DNA of 64,000 bases from Sphingosinicella microcystinivorans (GTDB lineage: Bacteria > Pseudomonadota > Alphaproteobacteria > Sphingomonadales > Sphingomonadaceae). The first letter of the stretch is position 1. Each line of letters begins with the position of its first letter. The position numbers and the translations under genes are program-made. This document shows positions 38,682 to 50,189 of this stretch, one piece after another. The notes below the pieces were generated by a model that was given only the letters and a program-made list of their open reading frames with translations, was not told the DNA's origin and did no database searches. The DNA lies in the NCBI RefSeq assembly GCF_003634215.1, contig NZ_RBWX01000007.1:1412945-1476944 (forward strand), written 5' to 3'.

Positions 38682-40027
38682 TTATTCGGGTTTTTCGGTC
38701 TGTGAGAGGTGATTAATGCGAAAATTAACAACATCCCCGACCATTTCTGTTTTATGAATCATGCGGTGACAATTTGAGCAAAGAACAGTAAAATCTTTTT
38801 TTGCGTTTAGAGGCACCTTCTGTCCTTTTAATTTTGCTAAAGGAAGCAAGTGATGAGCTTCGATGAAGCCTTCTCCAATTTTTCCATACTTTTTTGCAAA
38901 ATCAAAACCGCATGCTTTACAGGCGTAACCGTGGATCGTCTTAGCTTTCTTAGCTAGCCGTCGGTTGCGCTCTATTCGTTTATGCTCGCGTAAAGTGCGG
39001 GCATCTTCTGCGTCGGATTCTTGTTCATCATCTTCCGCGTCTGCCGATGAGAAAAGGCGATCGTCGCGTGCAGAAAGCTCAAGGTAAAGGCGAGCAAACC
39101 TACCAAAATCGTCCCGAAGCACCTCTGCGGCCGGTAGCTCTTTCGTTGGGTAAAATATTGAACAAACTGAGCCGGCTTCATAGAGAGAGCCTAGAGATGA
39201 CTGTCGTGCTTCACCGAGATCGATAGGACCGGTCGCAAGGCTGCCGACTAAATTCCCTAGGCGGGATAAAAAATCTTGCGCTCGGGCCTTTAGCGCTTGT
39301 GTTGATCCAGAACCATACTGCTCCTTAATCGTAGTCACGCCTTGATTCAGCGACAAGTATACGCCTTCAAGGTCGGCTCGAAAAAGATAAACCAAGTAAT
39401 AGCCTCCCTGAACGGTCTCCGTAATTAGGCGGTCCATAACAGCTACCCACGGGACGTTCGCCCACGTGCCTTGGCCCGAACTCCCCCGAACAAGGTAACG
39501 CTCTGAGTCGTGAAGCCAATTTGAGATAGCTTGAGGAAGCTCGGTTCTAACCATGTCCGCAATACTGTGTGTTGCGAAAGGCTGCTTGGTTGCAGCTTTG
39601 TACTCGTTAAGTATCAGGCCAAATAAACGATGAGCAGGATCCTCAATTTCGACAGGAGTTTGATGATCGGAAAGAAATGGAGTCCAGTCATATTTTTTGG
39701 ACGATAGGACCTGCTCTCGCCACCATGGCCAGTCAGCATCAGGGCGACCAAATAAGGAGAAATAGCCTTTGCCAGGAGAATTGTCGTTCTGATTAACGAT
39801 AATGCCGGTTATAGCGGGCTTTTTGGCTGATTTTGTCCATTCAGCTAAGTTGTTTAATCCTTGGATTTTTAAGCTATCTCCCCAGTCTCCGCGGAGATTT
39901 TGGAGGCCCAAACGTTCGTGCGTCCCTTTGTAACCAATCATCCTATCGGGACGATCGGGGTTCGCGTCTGGCAGTAAATCAACTAACAGACGCAGCAATT
40001 TCCTTCCATTTTCATCAAGCTCTGCCA

Positions 40028-40028
<1 letters not shown>
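38682..40028 (-). CDS. McrB-N-like (DUF3578) HNH endonuclease, probable modification-dependent restriction enzyme
   Basis: A 448-residue protein. The middle (about residues 175-245) carries YLVRGSSGQGTWANVPWVAV followed by YYLVYLFRADLEGVYLSLNQ, the DUF3578 domain also found at the N-terminus of McrB-type proteins. The C-terminus is an HNH nuclease: CKACGFDFAKKYG, EGFIEAHHLLPL, and TVLCSNCHRMIH, with the zinc-holding Cys pairs and the catalytic His. A charged linker with many Asp and Glu joins them. The likely role is cleavage of modified foreign DNA, as for single-protein type IV enzymes. Base composition is clearly lower in GC than both flanks, a sign of transfer. Its ATG overlaps the thiC stop (TAATG), so it should be translated from the thiC mRNA. 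Confidence 0.85.
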
Positions 40029-42052
<2,024 letters not shown>

Positions 42053-42087
42053 GCTGCGGCGGACTCTGGTGGCTTTGCCCGCGCCTG

Positions 42088-43605
42088 TCAATTCGCCGTG
42101 CGGCGAAAGCGGCGGAGCTTGCCGAGTGCGATACCGGAAACCTCCAGCATCTTCGTCTCGAACCCGTCGGGACGGCCCGCGAGCCGCCACAGGACGAAGT
42201 GCGCGAGGACGTAAACCGCGGCGCCGAGGATAACGCGCGGCATCATCTCAAGGAGCACCACATATTCCGCGTCGCCCGGCGCGAACGGCGCGGGCACGGC
42301 GAGCACCGCCCCGGCCATGGCGGCGGCGGCAAGGAGGCTGCGCCAGCTCGCGGTGAACGGGGAGAAGAACGAATCGCCGATCAGCGTCTTGGCGAAATAC
42401 ATGTTCACAGCGGTCTGCAGCAGCAGGCGGAAAACGAGCGCGTATATGACCGTGATGAACGTGCCCTGCCACACGGCAAGGGCGAAGACGGGAAGCGAAA
42501 TCGCAGCGACGAGGACGGCGCGGTTGAACATCGCGCGCGTCGCCTGCTTCGCCATCGCAAGCCCGTCCGTGGCGGACGTGATCATCGTGAAGGCGAGCGT
42601 GGGGGCGAGCAGGACCACGACCTCTGATGAAGGCAGCCACTTCGTGCCGACGAGGATCGCGATCATCTCGTTCGCCATCAGCGCCGTGCCGACGCCGATG
42701 GGCAGCGCGATGCCCAGGATCACTGACTGTGCCTTGCGGTATGCGCCGCGCAGGCGCGTGTTGTTGTGCGCGATGGCGGAAAGGCCGGGGGTGATCGCCT
42801 GGCTGATTGGGGTCGCCAGTTCGCGCGTCGCCACCTGGGAAACGTCGCGGCCGATGGTGAAATAGCCGAGCTGCGCAGCGCCCATGTATTTGCCGATCAG
42901 GAACTGCGGCGCGATCTGGGTGAAGTGGGAGATAATCCCCGACATCGTCAGCCAGCCGCCGAAGCCCAGGAACGTGCGCCATTCGCGGAAGCTGACGCGC
43001 GGTTGATAGGGGATGCGCCAGTAGCTCAGCACCATTTCGGTGAAGCGGCCAGCAAGCGTGCCCGCCACGATCGCCCAGTAGCTTTCGGTGGCGACCGCAA
43101 CCACGATGGCGGCGAGCGACCCGAAGATCGTGGAGGCGACGCGGCGGTTGAACTCCTTCGAAAAGTCGATGTTCCGCTGGTACATCATGAACGCCGGGTT
43201 GCGCGCGCCGTCGAAGATCAGCACCACGCAGATCACGCGCAGCACATCTTCCAGCTTCGGCTCGTTCATGTAGTTCGCGATCGGACCCGCGAAGATGAAC
43301 AGGATGGCGGCGATCAGCGCGCCGCGCAGGAAGTTCATGGTGAAGCCGGTATCGATATGGTGCGTATCGATATCGCGCAGAGCGATGAGCGCGCTGTTCA
43401 CGCGCATGTCGGAGAGCACCTGCACGAAGCCGATCACGACGATGGCGAGGCTGGCGACGCCGTAGTCGGCGGGCGCGAGCAGGCGGCCGAGCACCACGAG
43501 GTTGACCATCGAGAACAGGCGGAGCACGAAGCGCGCGCCGGCCAGGAACAGCGCGCCCTTGAAGACGCGGTTGCCGATATTCTCTTCGCTGCGTTCGAAC
43601 TTCAT
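42088..43605 (-). CDS. Wzx/PST-type polysaccharide flippase
   Basis: A 505-residue membrane protein with about 12-14 hydrophobic segments. It opens FKGALFLAGARFVLRLFSMV with NLVVLGRLLAPADYGVASLA, the N-terminal pattern of lipid-linked oligosaccharide flippases (polysaccharide transporter family, MVF fold). It would move undecaprenyl-linked sugar repeat units across the inner membrane for exopolysaccharide or O-antigen. No glycosyltransferases lie nearby, so the polymer is unknown. The gene stands alone between the TPP riboswitch and the DUF2141 gene, on the same strand. Confidence 0.88.
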   Translation of the reverse strand: MKFERSEENIGNRVFKGALFLAGARFVLRLFSMVNLVVLGRLLAPADYGVASLAIVVIGFVQVLSDMRVNSALIALRDIDTHHIDTGFTMNFLRGALIAAILFIFAGPIANYMNEPKLEDVLRVICVVLIFDGARNPAFMMYQRNIDFSKEFNRRVASTIFGSLAAIVVAVATESYWAIVAGTLAGRFTEMVLSYWRIPYQPRVSFREWRTFLGFGGWLTMSGIISHFTQIAPQFLIGKYMGAAQLGYFTIGRDVSQVATRELATPISQAITPGLSAIAHNNTRLRGAYRKAQSVILGIALPIGVGTALMANEMIAILVGTKWLPSSEVVVLLAPTLAFTMITSATDGLAMAKQATRAMFNRAVLVAAISLPVFALAVWQGTFITVIYALVFRLLLQTAVNMYFAKTLIGDSFFSPFTASWRSLLAAAAMAGAVLAVPAPFAPGDAEYVVLLEMMPRVILGAAVYVLAHFVLWRLAGRPDGFETKMLEVSGIALGKLRRFRRTAN

Positions 43606-43630
43606 GCGCGTCCGTTAAGGTGTATGGGTT

Positions 43631-44065
43631 TCAAAGGAAATAACGCATACGCAGCGTCTGCGTCGTGTCGCCTTCCACATGGAAGCGCGCCTTGTCGAAC
43701 TTCGGCGGGCCGAAGCTGATCTTCGCATTGTTGGAGAACGCGACGCCCTCCGTCGGCATGCCGATAAAGCTCTTGTCGAGCTTCTTGTTGTCGTTCTCGT
43801 CGTGGATCGCCGAGATGGCGTAGTCGCCCGGCGGAAGCCCCGTGATATCGATTACCGGATTCGCCGCGGACACGCTTTCCTTCGTCGCGCCGGCCCCGTG
43901 CGCGCAATCCGGGTAGCCCGCGGAATCGCGCCAAAGGCAAAGGCGGATGCTGCCCTTTTGCGAGCGCAGCCCTTCAAATGTCAGGTGCAGCGAGGCTTGC
44001 TGCGGCGCCGCTTCCGCGGCGAGAAGCGGCAGGCAGGCCGCCGTGATGAGCATGCGTTTCAGCAT
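43631..44065 (-). CDS. DUF2141-family secreted protein
   Basis: A 144-residue protein with a signal peptide (LITAACLPLLAAEAAP) followed by SLHLTFEGLRSQKGSIRLCL, GDYAISAIHDENDNKKLDKS and FIGMPTEGVAFSNNAK. That order, with the AIHDENDNxxLD block, defines DUF2141. The start at 44065 has GGAGAT upstream. Its first ~92 nt overlap the 3' end of the hydroxylase gene in another frame, so the two are coupled. The function is unknown. It often neighbours membrane hydroxylases, so an envelope or lipid-binding role is a guess. Confidence 0.88.
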   Translation of the reverse strand: MLKRMLITAACLPLLAAEAAPQQASLHLTFEGLRSQKGSIRLCLWRDSAGYPDCAHGAGATKESVSAANPVIDITGLPPGDYAISAIHDENDNKKLDKSFIGMPTEGVAFSNNAKISFGPPKFDKARFHVEGDTTQTLRMRYFL

Positions 44066-44780
44066 CGAAATCTCCAAGGCCGCTATCCGTTCGGCAAAGC
44101 CTGTCCCAGTGCCGGAAATAGAGCCCGTAGTTGCAACGATAGTCTTGATGATGCCGGTGATGGTGCGACGCGGTTATCACCAGCTTCCCGAATGTTCCCT
44201 TAACCAGTGCGCGGGGAAACAGCTCCCAGCCCATGTGGTTGGTGACGCCGAAAAAGGTCATCACCGTCAGCACGAGGCCGAGCGCGGCGACGTGAATGGG
44301 AATGATGAATGTCAGTGCCGGAATCAGCGCCGCGCCGATCAGCGATTCCCATGGGTGAAAGCTCATCGCGGCCCAGGCCGTCGGGGGGCGGCTGTCGTGG
44401 TGGACCTTGTGGATGCGCGCGAACAGGCGGGGCGCATGCATCCAGCGGTGCGTCCAATAGAAATACGTGTCGTGGACGAGGAGGTAGGCAAGCACGCTCA
44501 CCGGGAGCCACCACCAGCCGTAAGCGGCGGGTTCGGTGTAGATGCGCGTCCACCCGCGCGTCTGCCAAAGATGAACCGCCAGGCCCGCGGGCACCGCGTA
44601 AATCACCGCCGCGGTCAGCGACCAGCCGATCTCGCCGCGGATCTGCCGCGCCATGCGCTGGCCCGCATAGATGCCGGGCCGCACCCGCCCCGAAAGCCAC
44701 GCAAACGCGCCTGAAACCGCCAGATAGCGGCCGGCGACGATCAGGATCATCGCGGCGACGGTGAGCACGGCTTCAACCAC
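43974..44780 (-). CDS. Sterol desaturase/fatty-acid hydroxylase-family membrane enzyme (candidate carotenoid ring hydroxylase)
   Basis: A 268-residue membrane protein with the eight-histidine diiron signature: HDTYFYWTHRWMH, HKVHH and ITASHHHRHHQDYRCNYGLY. These enzymes hydroxylate or desaturate lipids, sterols or carotenoids. It starts 82 bp from crtY in the opposite direction, so the carotenoid pathway is a likely substrate source, for example as a 2,2'-hydroxylase like CrtG; this is inference. The family normally ends soon after WDRL. Here the frame continues about 40 residues (LCRTDSGLGDFDAETHAHHG) over the DUF2141 start, which may reflect a frameshift or a tolerated extension. Confidence 0.82.
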   Translation of the reverse strand: MVEAVLTVAAMILIVAGRYLAVSGAFAWLSGRVRPGIYAGQRMARQIRGEIGWSLTAAVIYAVPAGLAVHLWQTRGWTRIYTEPAAYGWWWLPVSVLAYLLVHDTYFYWTHRWMHAPRLFARIHKVHHDSRPPTAWAAMSFHPWESLIGAALIPALTFIIPIHVAALGLVLTVMTFFGVTNHMGWELFPRALVKGTFGKLVITASHHHRHHQDYRCNYGLYFRHWDRLCRTDSGLGDFDAETHAHHGGLPAASRRGSGAAASLAAPDI

Positions 44781-44862
44781 GCGCGCCTTCTATCAGCCAC
44801 ATGGCCTTAGGTCATGCAAATCCGGTGGTATTTGTGTGCCGACCCGCTACACCTGAAAAGGT

Positions 44863-46011
44863 ATGGATTTCGACCTGATCCTGGTGGGCGGGGGCCTGGC
44901 ATCGGGGCTTGCGGGGCTAAGGCTTGCCACGCGGCGACCGGAGCTTCGTGTCGCAATCGTGGAGGCTGAAAGCCGGATCGGCGGCGATCACATCTGGTCG
45001 TCCTTCGACAGCGACATGACGCCCGCTCAGCGCGAATGGACCGCGCCGCTCTATGCCGCACGCTGGCCGCGCTACGATGTTCGCTTCCCGGCATTCAGCC
45101 GCACGCTGAACCACGGCTATGGGAGCGCGCGCTCGGCCAATCTCGATGCTGCTGTTCGTGCCGCCTTGCCCGCCGACCGCCTGCTCTTCGGCCGCAAGGT
45201 TCGCAGCCTCGATGCGACCAGCGTGACGCTTGAATCGGGCGAGCGGCTCGGCGCGCGCGTCGTCATCGATGGGCGCGGCCATGCGCCGACGACGGCGCTG
45301 GAGCTTGCGTGGCAGAAGTTCGTCGGCCTTGAGATCGAGACACTTCGCCCGCACGGTATTGAAGCGCCGCTCATCATGGACGCCACCGTTGATCAGGCGG
45401 AGGGCTACCGCTTCGTCTACGTGCTGCCGTGGGACGAGCGCCGCCTCCTCATCGAGGATACGTATTACAGTGATAGCCCCGCGCTCGATGTGGAAATGGT
45501 GAAGGCGCGCATCGAAGATTGGGCGCTCGGCGCCGGGCTCGGCCCGCATGGCGTTGTCAGGACCGAGCGCGGCGTGCTGCCGCTGGCGCTTGGCGGAAAC
45601 ATCGAGACGCTTTGGGATGCGGGGACACGAGGTGTCGCGCGCATCGGGATGCGGGCGGGGCTTTTTCACCCGCTTACAGGATACAGCTTCCCGGATGCCG
45701 TGCGCACCGCCGATCTCATCGCCGATCTGCCCCGCTTTGATACTGACCTCGTCTATAACGCCGTACGGTCGCACGCGACCCGCGCGTGGCACGGGCGACG
45801 TTATTACCGGATGCTCGCGCGCATGTTGTTCCGCGCGGCTGATCCGCCCGCGCGCTACCGCGTGCTACAGCATTTCTACCGGCTGCCGGAAGCGCTCGTC
45901 GCACGCTTCTATGCCGGCAACTCGACGCGCGCCGACAAGCTTCGCATCCTCGCGGGCCGCCCGCCGATTCCGGTCGGGCGGGCGCTTGCAGTGATGCTCG
46001 GAGTGGATTAG
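44863..46011 (+). CDS. crtY: Lycopene beta-cyclase
   Basis: A 382-residue flavoprotein opening DFDLILVGGGLASGLAGLRL, the dinucleotide-binding motif, then IVEAESRIGGDHIWSSFDSD, a hallmark of the CrtY type. RFVYVLPWDERRLLIEDTYY and GLFHPLTGYSFPDAVRTADL complete the family pattern. It closes both ends of lycopene to give beta-carotene. It leads the crtY-crtI-crtB operon; crtI starts 8 bp later. AAAAGG precedes the ATG. Confidence 0.96.
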   Translation: MDFDLILVGGGLASGLAGLRLATRRPELRVAIVEAESRIGGDHIWSSFDSDMTPAQREWTAPLYAARWPRYDVRFPAFSRTLNHGYGSARSANLDAAVRAALPADRLLFGRKVRSLDATSVTLESGERLGARVVIDGRGHAPTTALELAWQKFVGLEIETLRPHGIEAPLIMDATVDQAEGYRFVYVLPWDERRLLIEDTYYSDSPALDVEMVKARIEDWALGAGLGPHGVVRTERGVLPLALGGNIETLWDAGTRGVARIGMRAGLFHPLTGYSFPDAVRTADLIADLPRFDTDLVYNAVRSHATRAWHGRRYYRMLARMLFRAADPPARYRVLQHFYRLPEALVARFYAGNSTRADKLRILAGRPPIPVGRALAVMLGVD

Positions 46012-46019
46012 GCGCGGGC

Positions 46020-47501
46020 ATGGCGAAAATTGCAGTCATCGGCAGCGGCTTCGGCGGCCTTGCGCTTGCGGTGCGTCTACAATCCGCCGGGCATGAGGTA
46101 ACGCTGTTCGAAGCGCGCGAGAAGCCGGGCGGGCGTGCATATGTTTATGAACAGGCCGGCTACACATTCGATGCCGGCCCCACGGTCGTTACCGATCCCA
46201 CATGCCTTGAAGAGCTGTTCGCGCTCTCCGGGCGTCAGCTCGCGGATTATGTCGACCTGATGCCGGTCGAGCCGTTCTACCGCCTGCACTGGCCGGACGG
46301 CACAACCTTCGATTACACCGGCGACGAGACGCGCCTGAACGCGGAAATCGCTGCGCTTTCACCCGAAGATGTCGAGGGGTATCAGCGCTTCTTCGCCTAT
46401 TCCGAGGGTGTTTTTCGCGAAGGGTACGAAAAGCTCGGCCACGAGGCGTTTCTCGATTTCCGATCGATGCTGGCCGCTGCGCCGCAGCTGATGCGCTACG
46501 GCGCATGGCGTTCGGTGTATTCCGTCGTGGCAAGCCATATCCGCCACCCGAAGCTGCGCGAGGCGTTCAGCTTTCATACGCTTCTTGTCGGCGGAAATCC
46601 CTTCAATACCAGTTCGATATACGCGCTTATTCATGCACTGGAGAAGAAGTGGGGCGTGTGGTTCCCGCGCGGTGGCACCCACGCGCTGGTGCGCGGCCTT
46701 GTGCGGCTGTTCGAGGATCTCGGCGGCACAGTAAAGCTCGCCACACCGGTAACGGCGATCGAAACCGCCGGAAACCAGGTGACAGGTCTCGTGGCAGGCG
46801 AAGAGCGCTACGTTTTCGATGCCGTCGCCTCGAACGGCGACATTGTGCACACCTACGCCGACCTGCTCGGTGAAACACCGCGCGGAAAATCGGCGGCAAA
46901 GGCATTGAAGCGCAAGCGGTTTTCTCCATCGCTGTTCGTCGTCTACTTCGGCGCAAAGGGGGCGTGGCCCGAGGTCCCGCACCACAACATCCTGTTCGGA
47001 CCGCGCTACCGGGCGCTCCTCGACGAGATTTACGGCGGTGGAAACCTCGCTGACGATTTCTCGCTCTACCTCCATCACCCGACCGCATCCGATCCCGGCC
47101 TCTCGCCGCCCCGGTGCAGCAGCTTCTACGTGCTGTCGCCGGTGCCGCATCTCGGCAAGTACGACGGTGATTGGGATCGCATCGCCCCGCAGTACGCGGA
47201 GCGCATCCTGAAAGCGCTCGATGCGCATCTGCTTCCCGGACTTCTCGAAAATATCGAAGTAAAACGATGGTTTACACCCGCTGATTTCAAAACTGAATTG
47301 AACGCGCACCTCGGCTCGGCATTCAGTCTTGAGCCGGTGTTGTGGCAGAGCGCCTGGTTCCGCGTGCACAACCGCGATGACGTCATCTCGAATCTCTATT
47401 TCGTCGGCGCCGGCACGCATCCCGGCGCCGGTATTCCGGGCGTCGTCGGGTCGGCGAAGGCGACGGCGCGATTGATGCTGGCCGATATGCGCAATGGATG
47501 A
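46020..47501 (+). CDS. crtI: Phytoene desaturase
   Basis: A 493-residue FAD-dependent desaturase. The N-terminus has IAVIGSGFGGLALAVRLQSA and EKPGGRAYVYEQAGYTFDAG, and the C-terminus the CrtI signature YFVGAGTHPGAGIPGVVGSA. It introduces the double bonds that turn phytoene into lycopene. It overlaps crtB by 8 bp, so the two are translationally coupled. The length and motifs are normal. Confidence 0.97.
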   Translation: MAKIAVIGSGFGGLALAVRLQSAGHEVTLFEAREKPGGRAYVYEQAGYTFDAGPTVVTDPTCLEELFALSGRQLADYVDLMPVEPFYRLHWPDGTTFDYTGDETRLNAEIAALSPEDVEGYQRFFAYSEGVFREGYEKLGHEAFLDFRSMLAAAPQLMRYGAWRSVYSVVASHIRHPKLREAFSFHTLLVGGNPFNTSSIYALIHALEKKWGVWFPRGGTHALVRGLVRLFEDLGGTVKLATPVTAIETAGNQVTGLVAGEERYVFDAVASNGDIVHTYADLLGETPRGKSAAKALKRKRFSPSLFVVYFGAKGAWPEVPHHNILFGPRYRALLDEIYGGGNLADDFSLYLHHPTASDPGLSPPRCSSFYVLSPVPHLGKYDGDWDRIAPQYAERILKALDAHLLPGLLENIEVKRWFTPADFKTELNAHLGSAFSLEPVLWQSAWFRVHNRDDVISNLYFVGAGTHPGAGIPGVVGSAKATARLMLADMRNG

Positions 47502-48456
47502 GCTCACCCGTTGGGCGCAGCGCAGCATCGCGCGCGGCTCACGCAGCTTTGCGCTCGCATCCCGGCTGTTCGATCCGGCAACCCGCCGCCGGGCATGCCT
47601 GCTTTATGCATGGTGCCGCCACTGCGACGACGTGATCGATGGGCAGGAAGGCGGGCAGGGCCGTGTAGGGGAGCGTGAACCGGCGGCGTTACGGCTTGCC
47701 GAACTCACCCGATGCACGCGTGCGGCGATTTCAGAAAAACAAAGCAGTATCAATGCGTTTGGTGCAATTTCTGCGGTCGTACACGAAACGCGGATGCCGG
47801 AAGCCTATCTGCTCACACATCTGGCGGGCTACGCGATGGACGTCCACGAGCGCCGTTTCCGCCATATCGAAGACACGCTCGATTATTGCCACCACGTCGC
47901 GGGTGTCGTCGGTGAAATGATGGCCGTCGTGATGGGCGTCCTGCCCGAAAACCATAACCTCCTGCGCCGCGCCGCCGACCTCGGCATCGCTTTCCAGCTT
48001 ACCAACATCGCGCGCGACGTGTTCGATGATGCCGCGCTCGGGCGCTGCTACATCCCGGAAGACTGGCTTGCCGAGGCAAGCATCCCTCCTGGCGATCATG
48101 TGCGGCCAGAACATCGCGGCGCGCTCGTGGGCATCGTGGGACGACTGCTCGATCTTGCAGACGCCTATTACGCGTCTGCGCGCGAGGGTGCCCAGCGTCT
48201 GCCGCGGCGTTCGGGCCGGGCAGTGCTTGCTGCTGCGGACATCTATGCAGCGATCGGCGCGAAGGTTCGCGCGGCGGGCCCGTCGGCATGGGATCATCGG
48301 CAGGGCACGTCGATCGCCGAAAAGATGCGCTTCGTGGTCAGCGCGTTTCTGACGCCGCACCTTGCGACGCCGCTGCCGCCACGTCCGCCGCTCTGGAAGA
48401 AGGGCGATACGCCGGACTGGACGCCTCCAGCGCTGACGTCACCGCCTCCCTCGTAA
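47494..48456 (+). CDS. crtB: Phytoene synthase
   Basis: A 320-residue prenyl synthase with the first aspartate-rich motif in YAWCRHCDDVIDGQEGG and the second in GIAFQLTNIARDVFDDAALG. It joins two geranylgeranyl diphosphates to phytoene. It is the last gene of the operon, and its final 119 bp overlap the end of the convergent sulfotransferase gene. The C-terminal 30 residues are proline-rich. Confidence 0.97.
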   Translation: MDELTRWAQRSIARGSRSFALASRLFDPATRRRACLLYAWCRHCDDVIDGQEGGQGRVGEREPAALRLAELTRCTRAAISEKQSSINAFGAISAVVHETRMPEAYLLTHLAGYAMDVHERRFRHIEDTLDYCHHVAGVVGEMMAVVMGVLPENHNLLRRAADLGIAFQLTNIARDVFDDAALGRCYIPEDWLAEASIPPGDHVRPEHRGALVGIVGRLLDLADAYYASAREGAQRLPRRSGRAVLAAADIYAAIGAKVRAAGPSAWDHRQGTSIAEKMRFVVSAFLTPHLATPLPPRPPLWKKGDTPDWTPPALTSPPPS

Positions 48457-49615
48457 GGCCGAAGTCGGTGAGGCGGTAACGGTGCCCGACGTGGCGGCGT
48501 TCGCGCGCCACGTAGTGCTCCATTCGCTCCATCAGTGCGGCCCCGATCGGCAGGCCGAGCCAGTCGTAGACGTGCCGAATGCTGCCGCGCCAGTTCTGCT
48601 CCATATCGGCGAAATCGAGCGCGAAGGCGTGCGCATCGGGCAGTGTCGCCCGGAACGCGTCGGCGCGCGCCTGCCGCAGCGCGGTCTTGTGCAGCCATTC
48701 GCGGCCAATCCACGCCGCATCGACCACGTCGGACTGCACGACCATCTGGTTCCAAATGAGCGAGCAGCCCGAGGCGATGAGCGCTTCGGCCTCGCGCGTG
48801 ACGAAGATGAAGCGGGCGCCAGGGAAAACTGAAGAAAGTGCAGGCAAGTCTTGCAGATACTGGGGGGATTTTAGAAGCCACGGCAGCCTTGGGTCGTCGC
48901 GCCGGAACCATCCGGCGAGGCGCAGCAGGTCGGCGAAGCGACCGTAGACGGGGAGGGGGTCGGCGGACTCGCAGTAGCGTGCAAATGCTGGGATACGGCG
49001 CTGCGCCTCGATCTGCGCGCCCCAGAAACTATGCTCGAGCAGTCCGGTCTCCTCATCGGGCTCCATCGCGCCGGTGGGATGCGCGGCGGCATTGCCGGGG
49101 TTCGCCCAATTGATGAAGCGCACGCCAAAGCCCGCCCAGCGGATGCGCGGATCGCGGCGCATGTCCGGCCGCGGCACGGGGCTCATCGTTTCGTATAGCC
49201 GGAGGTGCGCAAAGCGGTCATCGCAGGCGAGCAGGCGCTGCAGCCGTGTGGTGCCGGAGCGCATCTGTCCGCAGATGATGAGTGGCGGCGCGAGCGGTCG
49301 CGCGCGGATGTCGGGATGTTCCGCGAACAGCGCCTCGGCGCGCAGCCGGTCGACGAGCACTTTGAGGATGCTGCCATGCGCGATGGTACGCCCGATCGCG
49401 TTCAGCGGTGCGTCGCGAAGTGCCCCGAGCAGAACGGCAAGAGTGTCCCGCCAGCCGTCATCCGGTCCGAAATCGTCCAGCTTCGACACGCGCCGTGCCT
49501 GCCGGAACAGCCGGTGTTCGTCGAGATCGGGCGGGGGCAACACGCCTGCCGACCACAGCTTCGGCAGCATGTGCTCGGCGAAGCGGAGGGCGACGGGCCG
49601 AGGCGGCGGCTTCAC
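48338..49615 (-). CDS. Sulfotransferase coupled to crtZ (candidate carotenoid sulfotransferase)
   Basis: A 425-residue protein of the Sulfotransfer_3 type. The PAPS-binding loop reads PPLIICGQMRSGTTRLQRLL near residue 115 and the later block ARFIFVTREAEALIASGCS fits the 3'-phosphate site. GTG 49615 overlaps the crtZ stop (GTGA), so the protein is made from the crtZ message. Sulfated xanthophylls are known from related sphingomonads such as Erythrobacter, and this gene is a natural candidate for that step. The substrate is inferred from context only. The gene ends inside the convergent crtB. Confidence 0.8.
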   Translation of the reverse strand: MKPPPRPVALRFAEHMLPKLWSAGVLPPPDLDEHRLFRQARRVSKLDDFGPDDGWRDTLAVLLGALRDAPLNAIGRTIAHGSILKVLVDRLRAEALFAEHPDIRARPLAPPLIICGQMRSGTTRLQRLLACDDRFAHLRLYETMSPVPRPDMRRDPRIRWAGFGVRFINWANPGNAAAHPTGAMEPDEETGLLEHSFWGAQIEAQRRIPAFARYCESADPLPVYGRFADLLRLAGWFRRDDPRLPWLLKSPQYLQDLPALSSVFPGARFIFVTREAEALIASGCSLIWNQMVVQSDVVDAAWIGREWLHKTALRQARADAFRATLPDAHAFALDFADMEQNWRGSIRHVYDWLGLPIGAALMERMEHYVARERRHVGHRYRLTDFGLTREAVTSALEASSPAYRPSSRAADVAAAASQGAASETR

Positions 49616-50109
49616 GCGCCCGTCGGCACCCGGATGTCGCCGCCGCGGCGTTCGAGTTCGGCCTTCAGGACGCGCACGGGCGGCGCCCACAGGAATCCGA
49701 ACGATACGGTGCCGTGCTTGCTGTTCACCACATGATGCAGCCTGTGCGCCTGAACGATGCGCTTCATATAGGCGCTTTTGGGCACGTATCCGTGCGCGAT
49801 GCGGCGATGGACGATGACGTCATGAAAGCCGAAATAGATTGCGCCGTAGCCCGCGATGCCGATGCCGACCCACATCCAGGCCGGGTGCCAGCCCGCCTCG
49901 ACACCGAGGTAGATGCACGCGATCGAGGGCAGGGCGAACATGAAGGCGAACCAGTCGTTCTTCTCGAAAAGGCCCGTTCGCGGCTCGTGGTGAGACTTGT
50001 GCAGCGACCAGAGGAACCCATGCATCACCCAGCGGTGCGCCACATAGGCGACACCTTCCATGGCAAGCGTCGCGGCGAGCGCAACGAGAAGTCCGATCCA
50101 GATGTTCAT
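49612..50109 (-). CDS. crtZ: Beta-carotene 3-hydroxylase
   Basis: A 165-residue membrane diiron hydroxylase with the histidine motifs HRWVMHGFLWSLHKSHHEPR and HDVIVHRRIAHGY, then QAHRLHHVVNSKHG. It hydroxylates both rings of beta-carotene to zeaxanthin. The length is normal for CrtZ. It is separated from crtYIB and runs toward it; the sulfotransferase gene overlaps its stop. Confidence 0.96.
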   Translation of the reverse strand: MNIWIGLLVALAATLAMEGVAYVAHRWVMHGFLWSLHKSHHEPRTGLFEKNDWFAFMFALPSIACIYLGVEAGWHPAWMWVGIGIAGYGAIYFGFHDVIVHRRIAHGYVPKSAYMKRIVQAHRLHHVVNSKHGTVSFGFLWAPPVRVLKAELERRGGDIRVPTGA

Positions 50110-50189
50110 GGTGCCAAGCTATAGCATCGGGGTCAGCTTGGGTTAAGGCGCATCAGGTGATGAAGTTCGCGCAGATCGGAGACCGATTC

